DNA of 45,777 nucleotides from the NCBI RefSeq assembly GCF_030433855.1, contig NZ_JARUXC010000021.1, forward strand, positions 1 through 45,777, written 5' to 3'. A model generated the notes under the pieces. It was not told the DNA's origin, searched no databases, and saw only the letters and a program-made list of their open reading frames with translations. This DNA is from Agreia sp. PsM10. GTDB taxonomy: Bacteria; Actinomycetota; Actinomycetes; Actinomycetales; Microbacteriaceae. The first letter of the stretch is position 1. The number at the start of each line of letters is the position of its first letter. Shown here piece after piece: positions 1 to 8,175 of the stretch. The position numbers were made by a program, and so were the translations under genes.

Positions 1-54
1 CGCATCTTCCACGACCTCACCACCGACCTCCGAACACCCCACATCACCACTTGA
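1..54 (+). CDS. Probable transposase, C-terminal fragment (cut by window edge)
   Basis: An open frame enters from the left edge, encodes 17 residues (RIFHDLTTDLRTPHITT) and stops with TGA at 52-54. The identical frame appears inverted at 45724-45777. That duplication, and the short non-coding tail that ends where the repeat ends, are why it is called a transposase C-terminus. No catalytic motif is inside the window, so the IS family cannot be named and the call rests on context. Confidence 0.5.
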   Translation, partial: RIFHDLTTDLRTPHITT

Positions 55-77
55 CATCCATAGGACCATCCGGCGCA
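1..77. mobile_element. End of an insertion sequence (left window edge)
   Basis: These 77 bases are an exact inverted copy of 45701-45777, and identity stops at base 78. They hold the last codons of a reading frame, a stop at 52-54 and 23 further bases that would be the IS terminus, so the outer tip of the element facing the window would read TGCGCCGGATGGTCC. The family is not recognised. The rest of the element lies outside the window. The match length of exactly 77 is also a common k-mer overlap in short-read assembly, so the edge may simply be a contig break at a repeated IS. Confidence 0.7.
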
Positions 78-447
78 TCCTGAGTGCGCGGGTCGAATAA
101 TCGCTTTCGGGGCGCCAAAGAAGCACAGATCGGTCGACACGCCGTCACTCCAGCCTCGACGGCGGCATGTTGCTCTATCTGTGCGTCTGTAGGGCGCATG
201 AGCACGATGTGACCTACGAGTCCGACGGCCAACTGAGGACATTTTGTTTCGACCTCGCTCCCCGGCGCGCAAATCCAGGGCCGAATCACGCGGCCTGTTC
301 GGCGCAAGCAGCCTGTCCTCAGTTAGCGCCGGTCGAGTAGTAGCGCGACGAAGGAGCCGACGTATCGAGACCATCACGGGTGGCCTCGATACGGCCGCAG
401 GCGGCCTACTCGAGCTGCGCAGAAGAGCGCAGCGGGAGAGGGCGCGC
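55..447. other. Gene-free stretch with REP-like palindromes
   Basis: No credible gene lies between the IS end and the stop codon of the M23 peptidase. Short open frames here have no ribosome binding site and no recognisable product. The right part, about 331-415, carries two facing palindromic units described separately. The rest shows no structure I can identify. Confidence 0.6.
331..415. repeat. Pair of inverted REP-like units
   Basis: Two units face each other. Unit A (331-372) begins GGTCGAGTAG and ends GTATCGAGACC. Unit B (383-415) begins GCCTCGATAC and ends CCTACTCGAGC. Thus TCGAGTAG (333-340) pairs with CTACTCGA (406-413), and GTATCGAG (362-369) pairs with CTCGATAC (385-392). The motif resembles the 'TCGATACG...CTACTCGA' intergenic palindromes common in Microbacteriaceae, as known to me. 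It sits just after the M23 peptidase gene and could also act as its terminator. Confidence 0.6.
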
Positions 448-1941
448 CTAGTTGGCGTATTGGTTGAGCCAGGGCATCGGGTCGATCGGGGTATCGCTGG
501 AGTCGTGGATCTCGAAGTGCAAGTGGGCACCCGTGGAGGTTCCGGTGCTGCCGACGTTGCCGACCTGCTGGCCGACCTTCACGTCTTCGCCCTTGCTCAT
601 GGCGACCGAGGCGCACTGCATGTGGCCGTAGAGGCTCGCGAACTTCATGCCGTTGACGTTGTGATCGACGATGACGTAGCAGCCGTAGCCGCCGGCGTCG
701 CTCTTCTGGGCGAGACGCACGGTGCCGTCGGCGACCACCTGGATGGGAGCGCCCATTCCCGGGTTGAAGTCGATTCCCTGGTGGTTCGTGCTGCCGATGC
801 CGCCGGGCGACGAGCGGTAGCCGAATCCGTCGCTGATGGGAACGCCCGTGGGGAACGGCCACTGGATGGTGCCGCTCGTGTCGTTCGAGAAGGTGTCGGC
901 CGTGTTGAAGCCGGTCATCGACACCTTGGGAACGCTCGTGACCGTGTAGGAGTCGCGATCGACCTGTGACGCGGATGCCTCGGCGTCGGTCTTCAGCTGC
1001 TGCTTGGCGGTCTCGCCGATGATGTTCTGCTGGGCCTGCACCTGCACGCTCTGCGAGATCGGGGCATCCGGTGTCGCGGCGAAGTACGCCTCGGCCGGAA
1101 GCGATGTCGCCACGGCGATTCCACCGGCGACGAGGAAGGCGAACATGCCGAAGCTCTTCTTGGCCATCGCCTTGGTCGACGGGCGACGGCGGCGGCGCTG
1201 CGGGATAGCGGGCTCGCCGGCTCCGGCACCGGAAGCGGCGGAGGCCGACTTGGGCGAGCTGACGCGCGGCCGCTCGGCCGGGGCGCTGCCTGCTCGGCGA
1301 CCGGCCTTGGCGCGGGGCGCGGTGTTCTCGTCGTCGGAGGAGTCGGACCCGGCGCGGCGGCCAGGCCGGCGGCTCTGCGGCGGAGCCGGGACCTCGCCCA
1401 GCACGTCGGCCGGGCCGATGACCTTGGGGCCGGATGCCGCGGTGCCCGTCGATGCCGCAGCGTGCGGAACGAGAAGGTCGACGGGCGAGTCGGTTGCAGA
1501 GGAATCGGGCCGTTCGACCGTGATGTCGACCGCGGAGACTGCGGCGACGGCCTGCGCCACGCCCGCCGCGACCTGCTCGGGCTCCGTGGTGGCGAAGGCG
1601 ACGGTCGACGCGAGCTCTTCTGTCGACGCTGCGGCGCGGCGCCCGCGTGGACGCACGGCGTTCTCGAAGGCCATGCGCTCCGCTTCGCGCTCCTGGGCCT
1701 CGGTGAGGACGACGGGGGCGGCGGCCCCGGCGGCGCGAGCCGCCCTGCGGGTGAGCGGCGCGGCGGCCGCAGGCGCATCCGGTGTCTGTGTCGACGAGGA
1801 GGAAATCGGCGGCGACGCGATCGACAGGCCGGCCGAAGCCTGCCTTCTCGACCTGCGCGACTGCGGTGCTGCGTCTGTCACTGGCGTCGAACCGTCGGCC
1901 TCAGACGAGAGATCATCTGGACGGGGGTTGTGACGAGCCAA
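448..1941 (-). CDS. M23 family cell-wall metallopeptidase, membrane-anchored
   Basis: This 497-residue protein is predicted to be an extracytoplasmic zinc peptidase that cuts peptidoglycan cross-bridges. Residues 1-260 are disordered and rich in Ala, Arg and Ser. A single hydrophobic segment follows (about 263-288, SFGMFAFLVAGGIAVATSLP), then a linker and the M23/LytM domain at about 365-490. Zinc ligands are visible as H387 and D391 (HQGID) and H475 (HLHFE). The sequence GFGYRSSP before the first ligand is typical of the family. The start shown is a TTG with no good ribosome binding site, so the N-terminus is uncertain; the catalytic domain is not. The gene is monocistronic, with REP-like palindromes after its stop. 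Confidence 0.85.
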   Translation of the reverse strand: MARHNPRPDDLSSEADGSTPVTDAAPQSRRSRRQASAGLSIASPPISSSSTQTPDAPAAAAPLTRRAARAAGAAAPVVLTEAQEREAERMAFENAVRPRGRRAAASTEELASTVAFATTEPEQVAAGVAQAVAAVSAVDITVERPDSSATDSPVDLLVPHAAASTGTAASGPKVIGPADVLGEVPAPPQSRRPGRRAGSDSSDDENTAPRAKAGRRAGSAPAERPRVSSPKSASAASGAGAGEPAIPQRRRRRPSTKAMAKKSFGMFAFLVAGGIAVATSLPAEAYFAATPDAPISQSVQVQAQQNIIGETAKQQLKTDAEASASQVDRDSYTVTSVPKVSMTGFNTADTFSNDTSGTIQWPFPTGVPISDGFGYRSSPGGIGSTNHQGIDFNPGMGAPIQVVADGTVRLAQKSDAGGYGCYVIVDHNVNGMKFASLYGHMQCASVAMSKGEDVKVGQQVGNVGSTGTSTGAHLHFEIHDSSDTPIDPMPWLNQYAN

Positions 1942-2095
1942 GGCGCAAGAATTCCAATACCGATTCGGGTTTTCAGTCGATGGGCGCCTCGCTACCTGCT
2001 CGGGTAAGCGGAAGACGCGACTGTCGACACTAACGGCAGAGTCTGAAAATTCCCGCAGAGTGAGACGATTCAGTACGGTCTGCGCCCGAGTGAGG

Positions 2096-2920
2096 TCAGA
2101 TCAGGCCGGCGGATGCGTAGAGATCGCGCAGGATCGGCTCGAGCTCACCGGCCAGCGTCGCCTCGGCGGCGAGGAGGAAGCGGATGCTCTCGGCATCGCC
2201 GTCGAAGCCACCGACATGGCCGCCCGCTTCGCGGACGACCAGCGCGCCGGCCGCGTGATCCCAGGGATTGAGGCCCCGTTCGGCATAGGCGTCGAGGCGT
2301 CCGGCCGCCACCCAGCACAGGTCGAGCGAGGCCGACCCCGCACGACGGATGTCGCGGACCTGACCGAGGATTCCTGCCAGCACCTGTCCCTGCCGCGAGC
2401 GCGTCTCGGCGCTGTACGAGAACCCCGTGCTGAGGAGCGTCTGCTCGAGCGAGACTCCGGAGTTGACCTGCAGCTGCTGCGAACCGAGGTACGCCCCTCC
2501 GCCCTGGGCAGCGGTGAAGACCTCACCGTTCGCGGGATTCACCACGCAGCCCGCGAGCGTATTCCACTCGGCAGGGTCGGCGCCTCCCTCGACGACGGCG
2601 ATGCTGACCGCGTACTGCGGGATTCCGTAGAGGTAGTTGACGGTGCCGTCGATGGGGTCGACGATCCAGGTGAGTCCGGAGCCGCCGGTCGTACCCGTGG
2701 ACTCCTCGCCCAGGAAGCCGTCGTCCGGCCGCACGTCCGCGATGGCGGCGCGCACGTAGGCCTCGACCTCGCGGTCGGCCAGTGTCACGACATCGACGAT
2801 CGAGGATTTGGTGGCCGCGACCTCGACTCCTTCGGCGCGGCGGCGAGCGGCGAGGGCTCCCGCTTCGAGGCCGATTCGGCGGGCGATGGTGAGCAGGTCG
2901 GTGTTCGCAGCGATCGTCAT
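2096..2920 (-). CDS. Inositol monophosphatase family protein
   Basis: This 274-residue Mg-dependent phosphatase belongs to the IMPase/FIG superfamily and acts on inositol-1-phosphate or a related sugar phosphate in the cytoplasm. Metal-binding motifs are intact: GEES in the first third, DPIDGT (inside WIVDPIDGTVNY) and WDHAAG near the C-terminus. The ATG start gives the standard family N-terminus. The open frame extends 43 codons further upstream, but that extension looks unlike the family. A weak -10 (CAGGCT) lies six bases before the ATG, so the transcript may be leaderless. In actinobacteria such enzymes serve inositol, phosphatidylinositol or histidinol-phosphate routes; the substrate cannot be chosen from sequence alone. 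Confidence 0.9.
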   Translation of the reverse strand: MTIAANTDLLTIARRIGLEAGALAARRRAEGVEVAATKSSIVDVVTLADREVEAYVRAAIADVRPDDGFLGEESTGTTGGSGLTWIVDPIDGTVNYLYGIPQYAVSIAVVEGGADPAEWNTLAGCVVNPANGEVFTAAQGGGAYLGSQQLQVNSGVSLEQTLLSTGFSYSAETRSRQGQVLAGILGQVRDIRRAGSASLDLCWVAAGRLDAYAERGLNPWDHAAGALVVREAGGHVGGFDGDAESIRFLLAAEATLAGELEPILRDLYASAGLI

Positions 2921-3135
2921 GGTTAGAGCCTGACACAGCGGGCGCGGGCCCCCGGAACGGGCAACGGTGACCGCGACGACATTGGGGGTTACGTCGCGGC
3001 CACCGCCGAAGGAACATCCGCACGCGGACGCCCTCATGAAGTGAGACACGTCATACGCGCATCTATTACGCCACTGTGAAAGAAATATCGAGAAAATGTT
3101 GCAGTCGGAGCGGGGCGCCGATCAGCGGCACCACC

Positions 3136-3426
3136 TCACTGCTCGATACGCGCCTCGTGAACGTGCAACTCCAGGTCGATGAAGGCCGCGATCATTGCTC
3201 GATAGGTGCTCTCGACGACCTCAGGCGACGCTGCCGCGTCGGCGGCCAGGGAACGCACTCTCTCGATCACCGCCTCCACGCGATCGGGGGCACGCACCGC
3301 CGCCGTGTCGGTCTTGAGCCTTCCGGCCTCGACCACCCAGGCCTGGCGGCGACCGATGAGACCGACTATCTCGCGGTCGATGTCGTCGATGCGTCGACGC
3401 ACCTCGTCGATCGTGGTGTTCTGCAT
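3136..3426 (-). CDS. Chorismate mutase (AroQ type)
   Basis: A 96-residue all-alpha protein with the AroQ layout converts chorismate to prephenate for Phe and Tyr synthesis. Visible features are the N-terminal RRRIDDIDREIVGLIGRR helix, GRLK carrying the active-site lysine, APDRVEAVIERV, and a C-terminal helix of about 25 residues. I chose the ATG at 3426 because it gives the usual family start and because a -10 hexamer (TAGACT, 3434-3439) ends seven bases before it, which fits a leaderless mRNA. It is divergent from the LacI regulator, with 94 bases between the two starts. It has no link in function to the galactoside cluster. Confidence 0.88.
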   Translation of the reverse strand: MQNTTIDEVRRRIDDIDREIVGLIGRRQAWVVEAGRLKTDTAAVRAPDRVEAVIERVRSLAADAAASPEVVESTYRAMIAAFIDLELHVHEARIEQ

Positions 3427-3490
3427 GCTCAGGAGTCTAGAGAGCTTCGAAGCGCACAGAGCGAACCGAACGCCAGCAGGCGAGGGAGTA

Positions 3491-3502
3491 GACACTAGTG
3501 TC
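3491..3502. promoter_or_regulatory. 12-bp palindrome before the LacI regulator gene
   Basis: GACACTAGTGTC is a perfect 12-bp palindrome placed 18 bases upstream of the regulator's ATG and just before its ribosome binding site. It could be an autoregulatory operator, although it does not resemble the CG-centred palindrome in front of the beta-galactosidase gene. There is no experimental support. Confidence 0.35.
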
Positions 3503-3520
3503 GTTCCCGGAGGAAGGCTC

Positions 3521-4519
3521 ATGAAAAGTGACAGCAGGCCCGCGACGATCTACGACGTCGCGCGCCATGCCGGAGTCTCCCACCAGACCGTCACGCGCCT
3601 TCTGAGCGGTTTCGAAGGCATCCGCCCCGCCACGCGCGCTCGGGTCGAGGAGGCCATCCAGGCCCTGGAGTACCGCCCGAATCAGGCCGCCCGACTGCTG
3701 CGCACCAACCGGTCGAATCGCATCGGCGCACTGGCGCACGAGATGACGAAGAGCGGTCCGTCCGCCGTCATCCAGGGGGCGAGCCGCCGCGCCCACGAAG
3801 CGGGCTACGTTCTCGACATCGTCATCGTCGACGGCTACGACGATCGATCGATCCGCGACGCCCTCGGAGTCCTCGAGCGCGAACGCGTCGCGGGCATCCT
3901 GGTGACGGCCCAGACCGAGCAGATGCGCCAGATCTTTCTCTCGATCCCCATCAAGGCCCCGATGCAGGTGGGCTCACACGTCGACGACGAGGCCGGCCGG
4001 CACGGCCTGCAACGCGACACGGGACGCATCGCCGCTCGCCATCTGATCGAACTGGGCCACCGCCGTATCCTCGTCATCGCGGGTGCGCGCGACTGGCTGT
4101 CGACCCAGGAGCGACTCGAGGGATTCGAATCGGTGTGCAGAGACGCGGGGGTCGAGACCGTCATCGAGTACGGCGACTGGAGTCCCGAGTCCGGCTACAG
4201 GATCGCGCTCGACCTCGACCTCGAGTCGGGCATCACAGCCGTCTTCGCCCAGAACGACCACATGGCCCTCGGCGCGATCCGGGCCCTGCACGAACGCGGA
4301 TGCGAGGTTCCGCGCGATCTCAGCGTCGTCGGCGTCGACGACATTCCGGAGGCCCGGTTCCTCACGCCGCCCCTCACGACGATCGCGATCGATTTCGAGG
4401 CCGAAGGCCGATTCGCCATCGACTGGCTCGTGTCGCGAATCGAGTCGACCGAGCCCCCGAAGCGAGAGCGGGCACCGATGCCGCGCCTCGTGACACGCGA
4501 GTCGGCTCGTCGGTTTTAG
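3521..4519 (+). CDS. LacI family transcriptional regulator
   Basis: This 332-residue repressor has an N-terminal helix-turn-helix (about 8-30, ATIYDVARHAGVSHQTVTRLL), a hinge helix (YRPNQAARLL) and a periplasmic-binding-protein-like sensor domain (about 65-325). The sensor contains FAQNDHMALGAIRAL and LSVVGVDDIPEARFLTPPLTTI, both typical of the family. The ATG has a strong GGAGGAAG ribosome binding site 4-11 bases upstream. It is the first gene of the galactoside cluster on the same strand, 147 bases before the first GH42 gene. By position it should repress that operon, with the 4602-4617 palindrome as its site and a galactoside or galactose as inducer; that is inference. Confidence 0.92.
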   Translation: MKSDSRPATIYDVARHAGVSHQTVTRLLSGFEGIRPATRARVEEAIQALEYRPNQAARLLRTNRSNRIGALAHEMTKSGPSAVIQGASRRAHEAGYVLDIVIVDGYDDRSIRDALGVLERERVAGILVTAQTEQMRQIFLSIPIKAPMQVGSHVDDEAGRHGLQRDTGRIAARHLIELGHRRILVIAGARDWLSTQERLEGFESVCRDAGVETVIEYGDWSPESGYRIALDLDLESGITAVFAQNDHMALGAIRALHERGCEVPRDLSVVGVDDIPEARFLTPPLTTIAIDFEAEGRFAIDWLVSRIESTEPPKRERAPMPRLVTRESARRF

Positions 4520-4560
4520 CCCCTCTGATCAGGCTGTTCATTTTGTTACCGAAATAGTTC

Positions 4561-4589
4561 TTGCGCCGCTCGCCTCGGTGTCGTAGCTT
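4561..4589 (+). promoter_or_regulatory. Candidate promoter of the galactoside operon
   Basis: TTGCGC (4561-4566) and TAGCTT (4584-4589) are separated by 17 bases, a good sigma-70-type spacing. Transcription would start near 4596, immediately before the palindromic operator. The leader to the ATG at 4667 would be about 70 bases. Confidence 0.5.
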
Positions 4590-4601
4590 TCTACCAGCTC
4601 G

Positions 4602-4617
4602 ATGTTGTCGACAACAT
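4602..4617. promoter_or_regulatory. LacI-type operator, perfect 16-bp palindrome
   Basis: ATGTTGTCGACAACAT is a perfect palindrome with a central CG, the hallmark of LacI/GalR family operators. It lies 50 bases upstream of the first beta-galactosidase gene and just downstream of the candidate -10. A LacI family gene is immediately upstream. A repressor bound here would block the start of transcription. Confidence 0.75.
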
Positions 4618-4666
4618 TTGTTGCAGCATCTGGCCGCTCACCTCGACAACGGAGTCACAGACAGAC

Positions 4667-6763
4667 ATGCAACGACGCTTCCCTGCACTGACCGATCGCA
4701 TCCTCTTCGGCGCTGCCTACTACGCCGAGTACCAGCGCTCGGGCACCCTCGACCGCGACCTCGACCTGATGGTCGAAGCCGGATTCACCGTCATCCGCGT
4801 GGGCGAGTCGGTGTGGTCGACCTGGGAGCCGCGAGACGGCGAGTTCGACCTCGAGTGGCTCCTGCCGGTGCTCGACGGGGCTCACGCTCGCGGAATCTCG
4901 GTGATCCTCGGAACGCCGACCTACGCGGCTCCGCCGTGGCTGCAACGCATCCACCCCGAGATCGCCGCCGAGAACGCCGACGGCTCGACGGTCGGCTGGG
5001 GCCAGCGCCAGGAGATGGACTACTCGCACCCGACGTTCCGCTGGTACGCCGAGCGCATCATCCGCGCCGTCGTCGGGCGCTACGCCGGGCACCCGGCCGT
5101 GATCGGATACCAGGTCGACAACGAGCCCGGCCAGCAGCTGGCCCACAACCACCACGTCATGCAGGGCTTCCTCGAGTGGCTTCGCACCAAGTACGGCACC
5201 CTGGAGAACCTCAACGAGCAGTGGGGCCTCGTCTACTGGTCCCACCGTCTCAGCGAATGGGCCGACCTCTGGACCCCGAAAGGCAATCTGCAGCCTCAGT
5301 ACGCGCTGGAGTGGCGCCGCTACCATTCGGCGCTCGTGACCGAGTTCATCGGCTGGGAGGCCGACATCGTGCGCGAGTACGCGAACGACGAGCAGTTCGT
5401 GACCACCTGCATCAGCTACAACCGCCCTCCGGTGAGCGACGACGAACTCGTCGAGCGGCTCGACATCACGGCGGGCAATCCCTACTACCGCATGCAGGAC
5501 GGCCTCTCGAACGTGGTCGAGACCCGCGCGGATGCCCCGTGGTGGACATCCGGACCCTGGGCCCTGTTCGGGCAGGCCGATCGCATGTACTCGACCTCGC
5601 AGAACCGGTTCCTCGTGACCGAGACGAACGCGCAGTCCATCGGCGGCCACTGGCAGAATCAGCCCCCGTATCCGGGCCAGATCGTGCAGGCGGGGCTCGC
5701 CCTGGTCTCGCGCGGCGCCCGCATGATCGAGTACTGGCACTGGCACACGCTGCACTTCGGCGTCGAGACCTACTGGGGCGGCGTGCTTCCGCACAGCCAG
5801 CGTCCCGGCCGCATCTACCGCGAGGTCGCCGAACTCGGATCGATCCTCGGCACGCTCGGCTCCGAGCTCGAGGGCTACACCCCGACTGCGGATGCCGCGA
5901 TCATCTGGTCGACCGACACACGGTGGTCGTTCCAGTCGTACCCGCCCCTCGCGAAGCCCGACGGCGAGCGCGACCCCGAGTCGTATCAGCGCATCTACGA
6001 CAGCTTCTACCGGGGCGCGCACGACGCCGGACTGCAACTGCGGGTGCTGCACGACCGTCAGTTCGCCGCACTCGATCCGGCCGAGCTGGCCCGCGACATC
6101 CCGATTCTGTTCGCGCCCGCCGTGTATGTGGCCGACGATGCGCTGCTCGATCGGCTGCGCGCCTACGCCGACGCGGGGGGACACCTGGTGCTCGGCCCCC
6201 GCACCGCATACGGAGACGAGCTCGCCCGGGCCCGCCGCGGCGTCGCCCCCGACCGGCTCGCCGACGCGGCCGGCGCCTGGTACGAGGAGTACTCGAACCT
6301 CGATGCGCCCGTACCGGTCGTCTCGACGGGGCAGCTCGAGCTCGCTCCCTCCGCGAGCGCCACGGCCTGGGCCGACGGCGTGATCGCCGACGGGGCCGAG
6401 GTGCTCGCCACCTACGAGCACCACTTCCTCGGGCGGTTCGCCGCCGTCACGAGCACCCCGTTCGGAGCCGGACGCATCACCTACGTGGGCACGGTGCCCG
6501 ACGCCGGGCTCTCGTCATCCGTCGCCCGCTGGGTGAAGGGCGACACCGCGAAGACCGGATGGCAGGTGCCGGCCGCGGTGTCGGTCGTCTCCGGCTCGAG
6601 CGACACGCACGACACCATCTGGTTCGTGCACAACTGGTCGCCCGATGCCGTCACCGTGCCGGCCCCGGCATCCCTCACCGATCTCGTCGACGGCGCCGCC
6701 GTCGCGCACGGGTCGGACGTTCTCCTCGCCCCCTGGTCCGTCCGGGTTCTCAGCGAGGACTGA
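4667..6763 (+). CDS. Beta-galactosidase, glycoside hydrolase family 42 (first copy)
   Basis: This 698-residue retaining enzyme cleaves terminal beta-D-galactosides. The TIM-barrel domain starts with FGAAYYAEY and holds the acid/base Glu153 in QVDNEP and the nucleophile Glu319 in LVTETNA. A trimerisation domain and a C-terminal beta domain follow. No signal peptide is visible, so it is cytoplasmic and would act on sugars brought in by the adjacent importer. It leads a five-gene operon. The ribosome binding site is weak (GGAG about 13 bases upstream). It is clearly diverged from the second GH42 gene of the same operon, so the two probably differ in linkage or chain-length preference. Confidence 0.92.
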   Translation: MQRRFPALTDRILFGAAYYAEYQRSGTLDRDLDLMVEAGFTVIRVGESVWSTWEPRDGEFDLEWLLPVLDGAHARGISVILGTPTYAAPPWLQRIHPEIAAENADGSTVGWGQRQEMDYSHPTFRWYAERIIRAVVGRYAGHPAVIGYQVDNEPGQQLAHNHHVMQGFLEWLRTKYGTLENLNEQWGLVYWSHRLSEWADLWTPKGNLQPQYALEWRRYHSALVTEFIGWEADIVREYANDEQFVTTCISYNRPPVSDDELVERLDITAGNPYYRMQDGLSNVVETRADAPWWTSGPWALFGQADRMYSTSQNRFLVTETNAQSIGGHWQNQPPYPGQIVQAGLALVSRGARMIEYWHWHTLHFGVETYWGGVLPHSQRPGRIYREVAELGSILGTLGSELEGYTPTADAAIIWSTDTRWSFQSYPPLAKPDGERDPESYQRIYDSFYRGAHDAGLQLRVLHDRQFAALDPAELARDIPILFAPAVYVADDALLDRLRAYADAGGHLVLGPRTAYGDELARARRGVAPDRLADAAGAWYEEYSNLDAPVPVVSTGQLELAPSASATAWADGVIADGAEVLATYEHHFLGRFAAVTSTPFGAGRITYVGTVPDAGLSSSVARWVKGDTAKTGWQVPAAVSVVSGSSDTHDTIWFVHNWSPDAVTVPAPASLTDLVDGAAVAHGSDVLLAPWSVRVLSED

Positions 6764-6765
6764 TC

Positions 6766-6783
6766 GTTCGCCGCCGGGCGAAC
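6766..6783 (+). terminator. Small hairpin between GH42 and binding-protein genes
   Basis: GTTCGCC and GGCGAAC form a 7-bp stem with a 4-base loop three bases after the stop codon of the first GH42 gene. There is no U-run. It may stabilise or partly terminate the transcript at the junction with the highly needed binding-protein gene. Confidence 0.4.
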
Positions 6784-6813
6784 GTGAACCACTCACACAA
6801 AAGGAAAGGTCAC

Positions 6814-8169
6814 ATGCGAACCACAGCACGCCGCACAGCACTGTCGCTGGGCACCATCGTCGTCACGGCCGGACTCCTGCTGACGGGCTGCACCAGCCCC
6901 GGAAGCTCGACGACCGACAAGGCGACCGTGTCGCAGGCCGACATCGACAAGGCCCTCGACACCCCCACCAAGCTCACCTTCTGGACCTGGGTTCCCGACA
7001 TCGAGAACGAAGTCGCACTCTTCGAGAAGAAGTACCCGAAGATCGACGTCGAGGTCGTGAACGTCGGCTCGGGCGCAGACGAGTACACGAAACTGCGCAC
7101 GGCATTGAAGGCGGGCAAGGGCGCCCCGGATGTCGCGCAGATCGAATACCAGTACCTCTCGTCGTTCCGTCTGACCGACAGCCTCGCCGACCTCACGCCG
7201 TACGGCGCGGCGGACCTGTCGGACGAGTACGTGGAGTGGGTCTGGAACCAGGTTCAGACGGAGGACGGCTCGGTCTGGGCGATCCCGCAGGACTCCGGCC
7301 CCCTCGGCAACCTCTACCGCAGCGACATCCTGGCGCAGGCCGGCATCACCGAGGCCCCCACCACGTGGGCGCAGTACGCCGAGGACGCCGCGACGATCAA
7401 GGCGGCGACCGGCTCCTACATCTCGAACATGCCCGGCAACGACCCCGGCCAGATGGTCGGACTCTTCTGGCAGGCCGGCGCGAAGCCGTTCGGCTACGAC
7501 GGCGACAAGACCGTGAAGGTCGACATCGCCAGCGACGAGACGAAGAAGGTCGTCGACTACTGGAACGACCTCATCCAGAAGGACCTCGTCTCGGTCGACC
7601 CCGACTTCAACGACAGCTTCTACCAGAGCCTCTCGTCGGGCAAGTACGCCGGATGGGTGACCGCCGCCTGGGCTCCCGTGTTCCTGCAGGGAACCGCGGC
7701 CAACACCTCGGGTAAGTGGACCGCAGCCAAGATCCCGCAGTGGAACGAGGGTGACGACGTGTCGGGCAACTGGGGCGGGTCGTCGGATGCCGTGCTCAAG
7801 ACGAGCGAGAATCCGATCGCCGCGTACGAACTCGCCAAGTTCATCAACAACGACCCGGAGTCGACGCTGAAGTTCGCAACGGACCAGTTCCTGTTCCCGA
7901 CCAAGACCGACACCCTGGCCGACCCCGCGTTCGTCGACCAGCAGTCCGAGTTCTACGGCGGCCAGAAGGTCAACGAGCTCTTCGCCGGAGTCTCCGACAC
8001 CGTCGACGTCTCCTTCGAGTGGCTGCCCTTCATGGACTACGTCTACTCGAGCTACAACGAGACGCTCGGCAAGGCGATCGCCGACAAGACCGACCTCTCC
8101 ACGGCCCTCCAGGCCTGGGACGACGAGGTCACCGCCTACGCGAAGAAGCAGGGCTTCACGGTCGAGTAG
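6814..8169 (+). CDS. ABC sugar importer, substrate-binding lipoprotein
   Basis: This 451-residue extracellular solute-binding protein is of the carbohydrate (family 1, MalE/CUT1) type. A lipoprotein signal peptide ends in the lipobox LLTGC near residue 26, so the mature protein is tethered to the outer face of the membrane. The ATG at 6814 has the ribosome binding site AAGGAAAGG. The fold shows typical stretches such as LTFWTW, GAPDVAQIE, AIPQDSGPLGNLYRSD and the C-terminal helices. Between two GH42 enzymes it most likely binds galactosides, possibly plant galacto-oligosaccharides. Hairpins flank the gene on both sides, a common arrangement for making more binding protein than permease. Confidence 0.92.
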   Translation: MRTTARRTALSLGTIVVTAGLLLTGCTSPGSSTTDKATVSQADIDKALDTPTKLTFWTWVPDIENEVALFEKKYPKIDVEVVNVGSGADEYTKLRTALKAGKGAPDVAQIEYQYLSSFRLTDSLADLTPYGAADLSDEYVEWVWNQVQTEDGSVWAIPQDSGPLGNLYRSDILAQAGITEAPTTWAQYAEDAATIKAATGSYISNMPGNDPGQMVGLFWQAGAKPFGYDGDKTVKVDIASDETKKVVDYWNDLIQKDLVSVDPDFNDSFYQSLSSGKYAGWVTAAWAPVFLQGTAANTSGKWTAAKIPQWNEGDDVSGNWGGSSDAVLKTSENPIAAYELAKFINNDPESTLKFATDQFLFPTKTDTLADPAFVDQQSEFYGGQKVNELFAGVSDTVDVSFEWLPFMDYVYSSYNETLGKAIADKTDLSTALQAWDDEVTAYAKKQGFTVE

Positions 8170-8175
8170 CCACGA

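Noticed and set aside
1942-2095. Cyclic di-AMP (ydaO-type) riboswitch before the M23 peptidase gene
   Set aside because: Such switches often precede cell-wall hydrolases in actinobacteria, but I could not find the conserved blocks. An Infernal search against RF00379 would decide.
2921-3049. N-terminal extension of the inositol monophosphatase
   Set aside because: The 43 extra codons are unlike the family and the internal ATG gives the standard start.
4561-6813. Open frame running in the frame of the sugar-binding protein far upstream of its start
   Set aside because: It overlaps the GH42 gene in another frame and is Arg/Pro-rich. The binding protein has a strong ribosome binding site and a signal peptide at 6814.
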